Source: an uncultured Actinomycetes bacterium (lineage in GTDB: Bacteria > Actinomycetota > Thermoleophilia > Miltoncostaeales > Miltoncostaeaceae). From it: a stretch of 9,609 nucleotides of DNA. This document shows positions 1 to 7,309 of this stretch, piece after piece; the stretch's first letter is position 1; each line of letters starts with the position of its first letter. A model generated the notes under the pieces. The model was given only the letters and a program-made list of their open reading frames with translations. It was not told where the DNA came from and searched no databases. The stretch covers positions 1 to 9,609 of the forward strand of contig CAIYRJ010000075.1 in assembly GCA_903928615.1 (NCBI GenBank), written 5' to 3'. The position numbers and the translations under genes were made by a program.

Positions 1-1239
1 CACGGAGGACGGCTCATCGATGCGGGCGTCGAGCTCGCGCGCGGAGAGCGCCTTGCCCAGCGCCTCGCCGAAGGTGCGCCCGAGCGCGAGCACCTCCCCG
101 ACGCTCTGCATGTACGTGGAGAGCGGCACGCGATCCTCGGTGAGCTTCTCGAACGCGAATCGCGGCACCTTGACCGCCACGTAGTCGAGGGTGGGCTCGA
201 ATGAGGCCGGCGTCACCTTCGTGATGTCGTTCGGAAGCTCGTCGAGCGTGTAGCCAATGGCCAGTCGCGCCGCGATGCGCGCGATCGGGAAGCCCGTGGC
301 CTTCGACGCCAGGGCGGATGACCGCGACACGCGCGGGTTCATCTCGATCACCACCATCTCGCCGGTCGCGCGGTTGAGCGCGAACTGCACGTTGGCACCG
401 CCCGTCTCCACGCCCACCGCGCGCACCACCTGGATCGCCGCGTCGCGCAGCAGCTGCTGCTCGCGGTCGTCGAGGGTCATCGCCGGCGCCACGGTCACGG
501 AGTCGCCGGTATGCACGCCCATGGGGTCGAGGTTCTCGATCGTGCACACGATCACCGCGTTGTCGTTGCGATCGCGCACGACCTCGAGCTCGATCTCATC
601 CCACCCCGTCACCGACCGCTCCATGAGCACCTGCGAGATGGGACTGGCCGCGAGGGCGTTCGTGACCACGGGCTCGAGGTCGTCCGGGGTGAGCGCCACC
701 CCGCCGCCCTCGCCGCCGAGTGTGAACGCCGGGCGCAGGATGATCGGGTAGCCGAGCGCATCCGCGGCCTCGCGGGCGCCCTGAAGGTCGGTGGCGATGC
801 GGCTGTCGAGCACCGGCACCCCGACCTCGCGCATGCACTCCTTGAACAGATCGCGGTCCTCGGCCCGGCGGATCACATCAACGTCGGCGCCGATGAGCTC
901 GACCCCGTGCCGCTCCAGCACGCCGGCCTCGGCCAGGTCGATGGCGAGGTTGAGCGCCGTCTGGCCGCCGAGGGTCGGCAGGATGGCGTCCGGTTGCTCG
1001 GCCTGGATGATGCGCTCCGCCGCCTGCACGTCGAGCGGCTCCACGTAGGTGCGATCGGCCACGCCCGGGTCGGTCATGATCGTGGCCGGGTTGGAGTTGA
1101 CGAGGACGATGCGGTAGCCCTCGTCCCGCAGCGCCCGGCAGCCCTGCGTGCCGGAGTAGTCGAACTCACCGGCCTGGCCGATGACGATCGGTCCGCTTCC
1201 CAGCACCATGATCGTGCGGATGTCCTCGCGCCGCGGCAT
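1..1239 (-). CDS. carB: Carbamoyl-phosphate synthase large subunit, N-terminal 413 residues (runs off left edge)
   Basis: CarB combines bicarbonate, ATP and ammonia from CarA into carbamoyl phosphate for pyrimidine and arginine synthesis. The visible part is the first ATP-grasp (carboxyphosphate) half of a protein normally near 1,070 residues. It opens with the family's [17 protein letters not shown] (residues 14-30). [11 protein letters not shown] lies at 88-98, R129 and R169 fall at the same numbers as the ATP-binding arginines of the E. coli enzyme, and the metal-binding E299/N301 lie in [19 protein letters not shown] and [12 protein letters not shown] near 357-390 mark the end of the first synthetase domain. 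A Glu replaces the more usual Thr/Ser in the GGEGGG loop (175-180), probably as a lineage variant. The start is the ATG whose A is shared with the carA stop (TGATG), so translation is coupled. The reading frame is open to base 1 with no sign of damage. Identity is near certain; only completeness is unknown. Confidence 0.97.
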   Translation of the reverse strand, partial: MPRREDIRTIMVLGSGPIVIGQAGEFDYSGTQGCRALRDEGYRIVLVNSNPATIMTDPGVADRTYVEPLDVQAAERIIQAEQPDAILPTLGGQTALNLAIDLAEAGVLERHGVELIGADVDVIRRAEDRDLFKECMREVGVPVLDSRIATDLQGAREAADALGYPIILRPAFTLGGEGGGVALTPDDLEPVVTNALAASPISQVLMERSVTGWDEIELEVVRDRNDNAVIVCTIENLDPMGVHTGDSVTVAPAMTLDDREQQLLRDAAIQVVRAVGVETGGANVQFALNRATGEMVVIEMNPRVSRSSALASKATGFPIARIAARLAIGYTLDELPNDITKVTPASFEPTLDYVAVKVPRFAFEKLTEDRVPLSTYMQSVGEVLALGRTFGEALGKALSARELDARIDEPSSV

Positions 1240-2300
1240 CAGGCAGCCACCCGATCGCGGAAGGCACGGAACAGGTACGTGGCGTCGTGGGGCCCGGGCC
1301 TCGCCTCGGGGTGGTACTGCACCGAGGCGGCCATCAGGTCGTGGGCGGCGATGCCCTCCACGCTGCCGTCGAACAGGCTCGTGCGCGTCACCTCCACACC
1401 GTCGGGAAGCGAATCGGCAACCACCGCATAGCCGTGGTTCTGCACCGTGATCTCCACCACGCCGTCCTCGGCGCGCTGCACGGGATGGTTCGCGCCGCGG
1501 TGCCCGAAGGGCAGCTTCTCCGTGCGCAGGCCGAGCGCGTGCGACAGCAGTTGGTGACCGAGGCAGATGCCGAACACCGGCACCTTCCCGAGCACGCCGG
1601 ACAGCGCGTCGATCACCGGCACGCACGCCGCCGGGTCGCCGGGGCCGTTGCTGATGAACACCCCGTCGGGGCCGAGCGCGAGGATCTCCTCAGCCGTCGT
1701 GCCGGCGGGAACCACCTGCACGCGCATCCCGGACCCCGCGAGGCCGTTCAGGATGCCCTGCTTCATGCCGCAGTCGACCGCGACGATGGTCGGCCCATCG
1801 TCGCCGAGCGCGCGCCGGTCGCCCGCGGCCTCGACCGAGAGATCGCGCCCATCGAGGTGCGGGTGCTCGCGCACCAGCGCCAGCAGCTCCTCGGCGCCCA
1901 GCTCGGTGCTCACGCCGCCCCGCATGGCGCCGTTGTCGCGAAGGTGGCGCACGAGGCGCCGCGTGTCGGCGTCCTCCACGGCCACCACGCCCTGCGCGGC
2001 GAGCCATGAGCGGAACCCCACCGGCCCGGCCACCCCGGGTGCATCGCCGATGCGCGTGGCGATTACCGCGCCGGGCCACACGCGCCCGCTCTCGAGCGCC
2101 TGGTCGCCGGTGCCGTAGTTGCCGATCATCGGCGCGCTGAACGTGAGGATCTGGCCGAGGTACGACGGATCCGTGACGGCCTCCTGGTACCCGTTCATCC
2201 CGGTGGTGAACACCATCTCGCCGAGCGCCGTGCCCGGCGCCCCGACGGACCGGCACGGCAGCACCATGCCGTCCTCGAGCACGATCAGCGCGTCGCTCAT
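1239..2300 (-). CDS. carA: Carbamoyl-phosphate synthase small (glutaminase) subunit
   Basis: CarA hydrolyses glutamine and channels the ammonia to CarB. The protein has 353 residues, slightly shorter than the usual 360-390. The N-terminal CPSase small-subunit domain (about 1-150) carries [14 protein letters not shown] at 27-40. The C-terminal class I glutamine amidotransferase domain (about 170-353) has the oxyanion region SNGPGDP, the nucleophile C246 in [16 protein letters not shown] at 287-293, and H330 with E332 in QYHPEA, completing the Cys-His-Glu triad. The same frame stays open upstream to about 2555, but the family N-terminus (a short beta strand, xxDGxxxxGxxxG) fits the ATG at 2300. 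That ATG overlaps the stop of the preceding hydrolase gene by four bases (ATGA). The Shine-Dalgarno before it is weak, so coupling to the upstream gene probably supplies ribosomes. It overlaps carB by one base. Confidence 0.97.
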   Translation of the reverse strand: MSDALIVLEDGMVLPCRSVGAPGTALGEMVFTTGMNGYQEAVTDPSYLGQILTFSAPMIGNYGTGDQALESGRVWPGAVIATRIGDAPGVAGPVGFRSWLAAQGVVAVEDADTRRLVRHLRDNGAMRGGVSTELGAEELLALVREHPHLDGRDLSVEAAGDRRALGDDGPTIVAVDCGMKQGILNGLAGSGMRVQVVPAGTTAEEILALGPDGVFISNGPGDPAACVPVIDALSGVLGKVPVFGICLGHQLLSHALGLRTEKLPFGHRGANHPVQRAEDGVVEITVQNHGYAVVADSLPDGVEVTRTSLFDGSVEGIAAHDLMAASVQYHPEARPGPHDATYLFRAFRDRVAA

Positions 2301-2860
2301 CGCACCAGCGCCGAGATCGCCTTGAACTCCGGCCCACCGGCCTGCCCGAGCATCTCGAACAGCACCATCTCGGCCGACGTGACATGCGCGCCCGCCCGGG
2401 CCGCCTTGTCGAGCCCGGCCTGCCTGTTCGCGGGCGTGCGCGAGCTCACGGCGTCGGCGGCCACGTGCACCGAGGCGCCGCGCGAGAGCAGGTCGTGCAC
2501 CGTCTGGTTGACGCACACGTGCGACTCCACCCCGCAGACCACCCAGGTGTCGCACCGCGCGGCGTCATAGGCGTCCTCGAAGCCCTCCACCCCGCACGCC
2601 GAGAACCGCGTCTTCTCGATGATCGGCGTGCCCTCGGGCAGGCGGTCCGCGAGCGCCTGCACCGTGTGCCCGAGCCCCTTGGGGTACTGCTCGGTGACGA
2701 TCACCGGGCGCCCCATCAGGCCGAAGCCCTCGGCGAGCAGGCCGCAGTTCGCCACCACCTCGTCAAACCCGTCGATCACCGGCGCGAAGGCGTCCTGCAC
2801 GTCGATGATGACCAGGCCCGCGTCCTCACGTGCGGCGAGCGCCGGATGGCGATTGCTCAT
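2297..2860 (-). CDS. Isochorismatase-like cysteine hydrolase (ISOC1/YcaC-type) inside the pyr operon
   Basis: This is a 187-residue single-domain protein of the isochorismatase-like hydrolase superfamily, which uses an Asp-Lys-Cys triad on amides, N-carbamoyl compounds or enol ethers. The triad is visible as D20 in IIDVQ, K83 in IEKTRFSA and C116 in GVESHVCV. TEQYPKGLG (56-64), VCGVESHVCVNQT (108-120) and a C-terminal [11 protein letters not shown] resemble the ISOC1/ISOC2-like bacterial subgroup rather than true isochorismatases or nicotinamidases. The substrate of this subgroup is not generally known. The ATG at 2860 overlaps the pyrC stop by four bases and has a good GGAGGG Shine-Dalgarno. 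The stop overlaps the carA start by four bases. The gene is therefore a full, coupled member of the pyrimidine operon. A link to pyrimidine or carbamoyl metabolism is inference from position. Members such as RutB and N-carbamoylsarcosine amidase show the fold can handle ureido groups, but no specific reaction can be assigned. Confidence 0.9.
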   Translation of the reverse strand: MSNRHPALAAREDAGLVIIDVQDAFAPVIDGFDEVVANCGLLAEGFGLMGRPVIVTEQYPKGLGHTVQALADRLPEGTPIIEKTRFSACGVEGFEDAYDAARCDTWVVCGVESHVCVNQTVHDLLSRGASVHVAADAVSSRTPANRQAGLDKAARAGAHVTSAEMVLFEMLGQAGGPEFKAISALVR

Positions 2861-4185
2861 GAATCCCTCCGGTAGACGTCCTGGCCGCCGGCCAGGGTCA
2901 TGACGATGCGGCCCGTGAGGGGCATGCCCTCGAAGGCCGCGTTGCTGGACTTGCTGGCATAGGGCCGCTCGCCCACGGTGTCGGTGGCCTGCAGGTCCAC
3001 CAGCGCGAGGTTCGCCTGCGCGCCATCGGCCAGCGTGGGCACGGGCAGCCCGAAGATCTCGGCCGGCCTCGAGCTCATCCTGAGGATGAGGTCCTCGAGC
3101 GACATCCGGCCGCCGAGGACCAGCTCCGTGTTGCACGCCGCGAAGGCGGTCTCCAGGCCGATCACGCCGAATGGCGCCTCGGCGAAGGGGCTCTCCTTCT
3201 CGTCGCCCGGGTGCGGTGCGTGGTCGGTGGCGATCACGTCGATGGTGCCGTCCACCAGCGCCTCGATGAGCGCCTGGCGATCGTCCTCGCTGCGAAGCGG
3301 CGGGTTCATCTTGAAGCGGGCGGGGTCGGGGTCGTCACCCACCACCTCATCGGTGAGCAGCAGGTGGTGGGGCGTCACCTCGGCCGTCACCTGCACGCCG
3401 CGCTCCTTCGCCCGGCGGATCTCATCAACCGTCTCGCGCGCCGACACGTGGCAGATGTGGATGCGGCCGTCCTCGTAGCCGGCCAGCGCGCAGTCGCGCG
3501 CCACCTGCACGGCCTCCGACACGCCGGGGATGCCGGCAAGCCCGATGCGCGCGGACACCGTGCCCTCGTGCATCACCCCGGGTCCGGAGAGGCTCATGTC
3601 CTCCTCGTGCAGCGTGAAGAGCAGGCCAGTGGCCCGCTGGTACTGCAGCGCCCTGCGCATCACCAGCGCACTCCCCACGGGCACGCCGTCGTCCGACAGC
3701 GCGGCGGCGCCGGCCTCGGCCAGGTCGCCGTGCTCGGTGAGCGACTCGCCCTGCTGGCCCACGGTGATTGCGGGGATGAAGCCCGTGGGCACCACGGCCT
3801 CGCGCGACGCCCGCTCGAGCAGCGAACCGAGGATGCTCGGGTTGTCGGTGGGCGGCTGGGTGTTGGGCATCGCGAGCACCGTCACCACGCCTCCTGCGGC
3901 TGCGCTCGCGGTGCCGGTGGCGATGTCCTCGGCATGCTCCTTGCCCGGGGTGCGCAGGTGCACGTGCACGTCCACGATGCCGGGGATCACCGTGAGCCCG
4001 GCGCCGTCCACCACCTCCAGGCCCGCTGGGTCGCCGCCGACCACCCCATCGCGGATCACCAGGTCCCCGGTGCGGTCGATGCCCGCGGCGGGGTCGAGGA
4101 TGCGCGCGCCGCGGATCACGACGTTCGCCGGCGCGCCCGGGCGCTGCGGCAGGCGCACGCGCGGGTTCGGGGCCACGATGCTCAT
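2857..4185 (-). CDS. pyrC: Dihydroorotase, class I (multifunctional-type amidohydrolase)
   Basis: PyrC reversibly cyclises N-carbamoyl-L-aspartate to dihydroorotate, the third step of UMP synthesis. The protein has 442 residues, usual for class I bacterial dihydroorotases. The N-terminal composite domain is followed by the metal motif DVHVHLR (72-78) with H74 and H76. Other expected zinc or substrate residues are the Asp pair in LSDDG (163-167), H193 in TLHEED, H246 in HICHVSAR, N294 in KMNPPLRS and the catalytic D321 in IATDHAPH. The C-terminal KSSNAAFEGMPLTGRI returns to the small beta domain. All catalytic positions look intact, so this should be an active enzyme rather than a pseudo-dihydroorotase. 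The ATG at 4185 was chosen because it follows a GGAGG Shine-Dalgarno and overlaps the pyrB stop by four bases. The frame is open further upstream, but only as a shadow of pyrB. The 3' end overlaps the hydrolase gene by four bases. Confidence 0.97.
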   Translation of the reverse strand: MSIVAPNPRVRLPQRPGAPANVVIRGARILDPAAGIDRTGDLVIRDGVVGGDPAGLEVVDGAGLTVIPGIVDVHVHLRTPGKEHAEDIATGTASAAAGGVVTVLAMPNTQPPTDNPSILGSLLERASREAVVPTGFIPAITVGQQGESLTEHGDLAEAGAAALSDDGVPVGSALVMRRALQYQRATGLLFTLHEEDMSLSGPGVMHEGTVSARIGLAGIPGVSEAVQVARDCALAGYEDGRIHICHVSARETVDEIRRAKERGVQVTAEVTPHHLLLTDEVVGDDPDPARFKMNPPLRSEDDRQALIEALVDGTIDVIATDHAPHPGDEKESPFAEAPFGVIGLETAFAACNTELVLGGRMSLEDLILRMSSRPAEIFGLPVPTLADGAQANLALVDLQATDTVGERPYASKSSNAAFEGMPLTGRIVMTLAGGQDVYRRDS

Positions 4186-5138
4186 GCGGCCTCCAGGGCC
4201 ACGGCGCCCTCGTCCTCGCCCGGCTCGCTCGCCGCCTCCGTCAACACGTCGTAGAGCACCGCCATCCGCACCACCAGTCCGTTCGCCGCCTGGGCCTCGA
4301 TGAGTGAATCCGGGTCGTCCACGACGGCCCCGCTGATCTCGACCCCGCGGTTGACGGGGCCCGCATGCATAACGCGCTGCCCGGGGCGCAGGCGCGCGTG
4401 GTTCACCTGGTACATCCGTGCGTACTCCTCGAGCGAGGGCACGAAGCCCCCCGCGCCCATGCGCTCGAGCTGCATGCGCAGCACGTACACGATGTCGGCG
4501 TCGGCGATGTCCCGGATGTCGGCCGACACCTCCACCCCCAGCGCCTCGGCGAGGTGCCGCGGCACGAGCGTGGGCGGGGCCACGACGGTGACCCGCGCGC
4601 CCATCATGGTGAACGCCTGGATGTCCGACCGGGCCACGCGTGAGTGCAGCACGTCGCCCACGATGGCCACGTGCATGCCGGCCAGCGGGCCGACCTCCTG
4701 CTGGATGGTGAAGACATCCAGCAGCGCCTGGGTGGGGTGCTCGCCCGTGCCGTCGCCGGCGTTCACGACCGCCGCATCGGTGTAGCGGCCCGCCACGGCG
4801 CACGCGCCCACCTGGGGGTGGCGGATGATGAACACGTCAGGCTCGTAGGCCTCGAGGGTGAGGATGGTGTCCTTCAGGGTCTCGCCCTTGTCCATGCTCG
4901 TGCCCTGGCCCTTGATGCTCACCACATCGGCCGACAGGCGCTTGGCCGCGAGCTCGAACGAGGTGCTCGTGCGGGTGGATGGCTCGAGGAAGAGGTTCAC
5001 CACCGTGCGCCCGCGCAGGGTGGGCACCTTCTTGATGTCGCGATCCATCACGGACGCGAACCTGTCCGCCGTGCCGAGGATGCGCCCGATGTCGTCGGCG
5101 CCGAGGTCGGCGATGCGGATCAGCGATGACCGGCTCAT
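4182..5138 (-). CDS. pyrB: Aspartate carbamoyltransferase catalytic subunit
   Basis: PyrB joins carbamoyl phosphate and L-aspartate to give N-carbamoyl-L-aspartate, the committed step of pyrimidine synthesis. The protein has 318 residues. The carbamoyl-phosphate loop FLEPSTRTSTSFE is at 50-62 and the mobile-loop lysine K84 is in SMDKGET. H107 lies in RHPQVGA and HPTQALLDV is at 134-142. The aspartate-binding arginines lie in SRVARS (166-171) and RMQLER (221-226), followed by HAGPVNRGVEI at 258-268. Many relatives have Pro-Gly-Pro where this one has Ala-Gly-Pro, a mild substitution. The last 18 residues or so form an Ala/Glu-rich tail that overlaps the pyrC ribosome-binding site. No pyrI regulatory subunit is visible, so control probably rests on PyrR. 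The ATG at 5138 follows a GGAGGAGGG Shine-Dalgarno within the end of pyrR and overlaps its stop as ATGA. Confidence 0.97.
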   Translation of the reverse strand: MSRSSLIRIADLGADDIGRILGTADRFASVMDRDIKKVPTLRGRTVVNLFLEPSTRTSTSFELAAKRLSADVVSIKGQGTSMDKGETLKDTILTLEAYEPDVFIIRHPQVGACAVAGRYTDAAVVNAGDGTGEHPTQALLDVFTIQQEVGPLAGMHVAIVGDVLHSRVARSDIQAFTMMGARVTVVAPPTLVPRHLAEALGVEVSADIRDIADADIVYVLRMQLERMGAGGFVPSLEEYARMYQVNHARLRPGQRVMHAGPVNRGVEISGAVVDDPDSLIEAQAANGLVVRMAVLYDVLTEAASEPGEDEGAVALEAA

Positions 5139-5680
5139 GAGCCCTCCTCCAGCAGCACCTCGTCGCGCCCGTCGATCTCGGCCAGGCGCACGGTGATGCG
5201 CTCGTCGCGGTTCGTGGGCAGGTTGCGCCCGACGTAGTCGGGACGTATCGGCAGCTCGCGGTGGCCGCGATCGACGAGCACGGCCAACTCCACCTTGGGC
5301 GGGCGGCCGTAGTCGAACACCGCGTCGATGGCGGCGCGGATCGTGCGCCCCGTGAAGAGCACATCGTCCACGAGCACCACCGAGTGGCTCGTGATGTCGA
5401 AGTCGAGGATGGTCTCCCCCACCACCGGCACCACGCCGCGCCGGCCGCCACCCACGCCGACGTCGTCGCGATAGAGGGCGATGTCCACCGAGCCGATGGC
5501 CGGGGCCTCGCCCGAGAACTCCTCGATGAGCACGCGCAGGCGCTCGGCCAGCGGCACGCCCCGCGTGTGGAGTCCCACCAGTGCCACTGCCGACGCGTCG
5601 GGGTGATGCTCGACGATCTCGTGCGCGATGCGCGCCACGGTACGGCGGCACTGATCGGAATCGATCAGGACCTTCCCCAT
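5135..5680 (-). CDS. pyrR: PyrR: pyr mRNA-binding regulator / uracil phosphoribosyltransferase
   Basis: PyrR binds pyr mRNA when UMP or UTP is abundant and lowers expression of pyrimidine genes; many members also make UMP from uracil and PRPP. The protein has 181 residues, the usual size. The type I phosphoribosyltransferase PRPP loop VVLVDDVLFTGRT lies at 101-113 with D105/D106. GLHTRG (36-41) and VDRGHRELPIRPDYVGRNLP (136-155) are PyrR signatures, and the positions corresponding to RNA-contact residues of the Bacillus protein (the Thr in HTRG and H140) are kept. The start is the ATG at 5680, nine bases after AAGGAG (5690-5695). Another ATG at 5688 is in a different frame. It is the first gene of the pyrimidine operon, and its ribosome-binding site sits directly behind a predicted PyrR-binding hairpin, so it probably regulates itself and the genes below it. 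Confidence 0.95.
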   Translation of the reverse strand: MGKVLIDSDQCRRTVARIAHEIVEHHPDASAVALVGLHTRGVPLAERLRVLIEEFSGEAPAIGSVDIALYRDDVGVGGGRRGVVPVVGETILDFDITSHSVVLVDDVLFTGRTIRAAIDAVFDYGRPPKVELAVLVDRGHRELPIRPDYVGRNLPTNRDERITVRLAEIDGRDEVLLEEGS

Positions 5681-5689
5681 CTTCGCATG

Positions 5690-5695
5690 CTCCTT
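5690..5695 (-). promoter_or_regulatory. Ribosome-binding site of pyrR (AAGGAG)
   Basis: AAGGAG lies nine bases before the ATG at 5680 and fixes that start. It is one of the strongest Shine-Dalgarno sequences in the window. It begins one base after the PyrR hairpin, so protein bound to the hairpin would be expected to block ribosome access. Confidence 0.8.
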
Positions 5696-5696
5696 C

Positions 5697-5714
5697 CCGG
5701 CCTCACGGGACCGG
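5697..5714 (-). promoter_or_regulatory. Predicted PyrR-binding loop abutting the pyrR Shine-Dalgarno
   Basis: On the minus strand this reads CCGGUCCCGUGAGGCCGG. The core GGUCCCGUGAGGCC (5699-5712) fits the PyrR anti-antiterminator consensus ARUCCNGNGAGGYU at every position except the outer A/U, which is changed to a compensating G/C. It folds as CCGG, a bulged U, CC, the loop CGUGA, then GG and CCGG: six base pairs with a single bulge. The stem ends one base before AAGGAG (5690-5695). I see no terminator or antiterminator stem, so the likely mode is translational repression, as reported for mycobacterial PyrR, rather than attenuation. Seen: sequence and fold. Known: the consensus. Inferred: the control mode. 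Confidence 0.78.
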
Positions 5715-5716
5715 CC

Positions 5717-6733
5717 TTAAAGGCTTGCGTCGCCCAGCGTAGCAGGGTGGTCGGCGGCGGCCAGATCCTCCCGCGCGCCCTTCCCCAGGCGGTCCTGAAC
5801 CGCGATCAGGTGCGGCTCGCCGCGCTCGCGGAATGGAATCTCCACCTGGTCGAAGTCCCGCGGCACGATCACGCCGGGGAACTCCCGCTCGGCCTCGCGG
5901 CGCACCTCGCGGGGCTGCACGCGCGTGCTCACGTGCGTGAGGGCGAGCATCCGCACGCCCGCCCGCGCCGCGAGCGCGCCGGCCTCCCGGGCCGTGGAGT
6001 GCCGGGTCTCGAGCGCACGCGGAGCATCCTCGTGGCAGAAGGTGGCCTCATGGATCAGCAGGTCCGCGCCCCGCGCAGCCTCCTCCGTGCCTGCGCAGGG
6101 ACGGGTGTCGCCCGAAAACACAACCACCCGCCCATCACGGGCCTCCCCCATGACCTGCCCGGGGCGCACCACCTCGCCGGACTCGAGGGTCACCTCGCCG
6201 CCGCGCTGCAGCACGCCGAACGCCGGCCCATCCGGCACCCCGAGGGCGCGGGCGGCATCGACGTCGAACGCACCGGGGCGGTCGTCCTCCACCACGGCGT
6301 AGCCCAACGAGCGCACCCCGTGGTCGGTGTGGAAGGCGCGGATCACCACGTCGTCGTCGCGCAGCACCTCGCCGGCGCCGGTTTCGGCCACCTCGAGGTG
6401 GAAGGGAAGGCGCCCGATGAGCGGGTGCAGGGTCACCATCAGCTGGTCGAGCCCCTCCGGTCCGATGATGAGAAGCGGCTCCTCGCGTCCGCGGAGCGCG
6501 AATGTCTTGAGCATTCCGGGTAATCCGAGGAAGTGGTCGCCATGCAGGTGCGTGATCAGCACCAGGTCGACGTCCGCCAGCCCCACCCCCGAGCGCAGCA
6601 GCTGCCGCTGCGTGCCCTCGCCGCAGTCCACCAGCCAGCGGCGACCGCCCCGGCTCACCAGGGTGGCCGATGTGCCGCGCGCGGCGCTCGGCACCGAGGC
6701 CGAGGTGCCGATGAATGTGACGACCAGGTCCAC
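5717..6733 (-). CDS. rnz: Ribonuclease Z (tRNase Z), metallo-beta-lactamase fold
   Basis: RNase Z cuts tRNA precursors just after the discriminator base so that CCA can be added. The protein has 338 residues. It starts with the family's FIGTSASVPSAARGTS (7-22). The zinc motif THLHGDHFLGLPG supplies H62, H64, D66 and H67. The remaining ligands appear as H138 in HTDHGV, D209 in FSGDTRPC and H267 in ALTHVSTR, which is the full RNase Z set. The GPEGLDQLM segment near 91-99 begins the substrate-binding exosite arm, and EDDRPGAFDVDAARALGVP plus GPAFGVLQRG are typical of bacterial RNase Z rather than other lactamase-fold enzymes. The start is a GTG at 6733, nine bases after the phosphoesterase stop, with only a weak ribosome-binding site, so coupling to that gene is likely. 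The C-terminus extends about 20 residues past the usual end, and the stop lies 36 bases before pyrR. Confidence 0.93.
   Translation of the reverse strand: MDLVVTFIGTSASVPSAARGTSATLVSRGGRRWLVDCGEGTQRQLLRSGVGLADVDLVLITHLHGDHFLGLPGMLKTFALRGREEPLLIIGPEGLDQLMVTLHPLIGRLPFHLEVAETGAGEVLRDDDVVIRAFHTDHGVRSLGYAVVEDDRPGAFDVDAARALGVPDGPAFGVLQRGGEVTLESGEVVRPGQVMGEARDGRVVVFSGDTRPCAGTEEAARGADLLIHEATFCHEDAPRALETRHSTAREAGALAARAGVRMLALTHVSTRVQPREVRREAEREFPGVIVPRDFDQVEIPFRERGEPHLIAVQDRLGKGAREDLAAADHPATLGDASL
5736..5741 (-). promoter_or_regulatory. Candidate -10 element for the pyr operon
   Basis: TACGCT on the minus strand lies inside the last codons of rnz. Initiation about six bases downstream, near 5730, would give a leader of roughly 50 bases containing the whole PyrR hairpin. 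No convincing -35 hexamer is visible. The same hexamer stands at promoter-like distances before two other genes in this window (7908-7913 minus, 7934-7939 plus), which adds modest support. The operon could instead be read through from rnz. Confidence 0.3.
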
Positions 6734-6742
6734 GGGCCGACT

Positions 6743-7285
6743 CTACGCGGCGCTTCGCACCAGGTCGGGGTCGAGATCGGCGCCATCGCCGTCGAGGTCC
6801 ACGAACCTCACCGCCAGGGGCCCGCGGGCGGGGGCGTCCATCACGGCCATCGAGTGGCGCGGCTGCCTGCGCCGGTCAGTGGCGCTGCCCGGGTTGAGGA
6901 TCAGGAACCCATCATCGGCGACCGCCAGGAGGGGGATGTGCGAGTGGCCGAACACCACCGCATCGCACTCGGGGAAGCGCCGCCGCAGCCGCTCGAGTCG
7001 CCCGGCCTCCGCCCCGCCGTTGTGCACCACGCCGAGGAGGCGACCACCGGGCAGCGCCACCTCTGCCGTGGTCGGCACGGCCTTCCTCACCGCCGCGTCG
7101 TCGGCGTTTCCGCTCACCGCCACCACCGGCGGCCCGATGGCCTCGACCGCACGCAGCGCGCCGATGTCGGCGAGGTCGCCGGTATGCACGATGAGGTCGG
7201 CGGCACGGCACTGCGCCACGCAGGAGTCCGGGAGCGCCGACCCGCGCCGCGGGAAGTGGGTGTCCCCCAGGATGGCGATTCGCAT
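6743..7285 (-). CDS. YfcE/MJ0936-type metallophosphoesterase
   Basis: This is a 180-residue calcineurin-like phosphoesterase of the small YfcE/MJ0936 class. These proteins bind two metals and hydrolyse phosphodiesters in vitro, but physiological substrates are generally unknown. The motifs in order are GDTH (D8, H10), HTGDLAD (D37), SGNADD (N60), VVHNG (H88), FGHSH (H114, H116) and LNPGSATD (131-137), a complete metal-binding set. The C-terminal 30 residues are acidic (LDGDGADLDPD) and less conserved. The ATG at 7285 begins directly at MRIAILGDTH. No Shine-Dalgarno precedes it and a possible -10 element ends about ten bases upstream, so the transcript may be nearly leaderless. The gene is followed after nine bases by rnz, suggesting one transcript. 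A role in RNA or nucleotide turnover would fit rnz but is not shown by the sequence. Confidence 0.88.
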   Translation of the reverse strand: MRIAILGDTHFPRRGSALPDSCVAQCRAADLIVHTGDLADIGALRAVEAIGPPVVAVSGNADDAAVRKAVPTTAEVALPGGRLLGVVHNGGAEAGRLERLRRRFPECDAVVFGHSHIPLLAVADDGFLILNPGSATDRRRQPRHSMAVMDAPARGPLAVRFVDLDGDGADLDPDLVRSAA

Positions 7286-7293
7286 GGCGTGTC

Positions 7294-7300
7294 TACACTA
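7294..7300. promoter_or_regulatory. Candidate bidirectional -10 element between tRNA-Arg and the phosphoesterase
   Basis: TACACTA reads as a TAnnnT -10 hexamer on both strands: TACACT forward (7294-7299) and TAGTGT in reverse (7300-7295). Forward initiation near 7306 would lie four bases before the mature tRNA; reverse initiation near 7289 would lie just before the ATG at 7285. Symmetric TAnnnTA -10 elements are known to drive divergent transcription in bacteria. No clear -35 box is seen in either direction, so this rests on position and symmetry only. Confidence 0.35.
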
Positions 7301-7309
7301 GGCCCGCGA

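Noticed and set aside
1..1239. carB as a pseudogene, since no single long frame with its own start and stop lies inside the window
   Set aside because: Translation from 1239 is open for 413 codons to the edge with all expected first-half motifs. It is simply cut by the window boundary.
2301..2555. Upstream extension of the carA frame
   Set aside because: The extension is low-complexity Arg/Ala-rich sequence lying over the hydrolase gene. The CarA family N-terminus begins at the ATG at 2300.
5686..5688. Alternative ATG just before pyrR
   Set aside because: It is out of frame with PyrR and too close to the Shine-Dalgarno. The ATG at 5680 gives the family N-terminus with a nine-base spacing.
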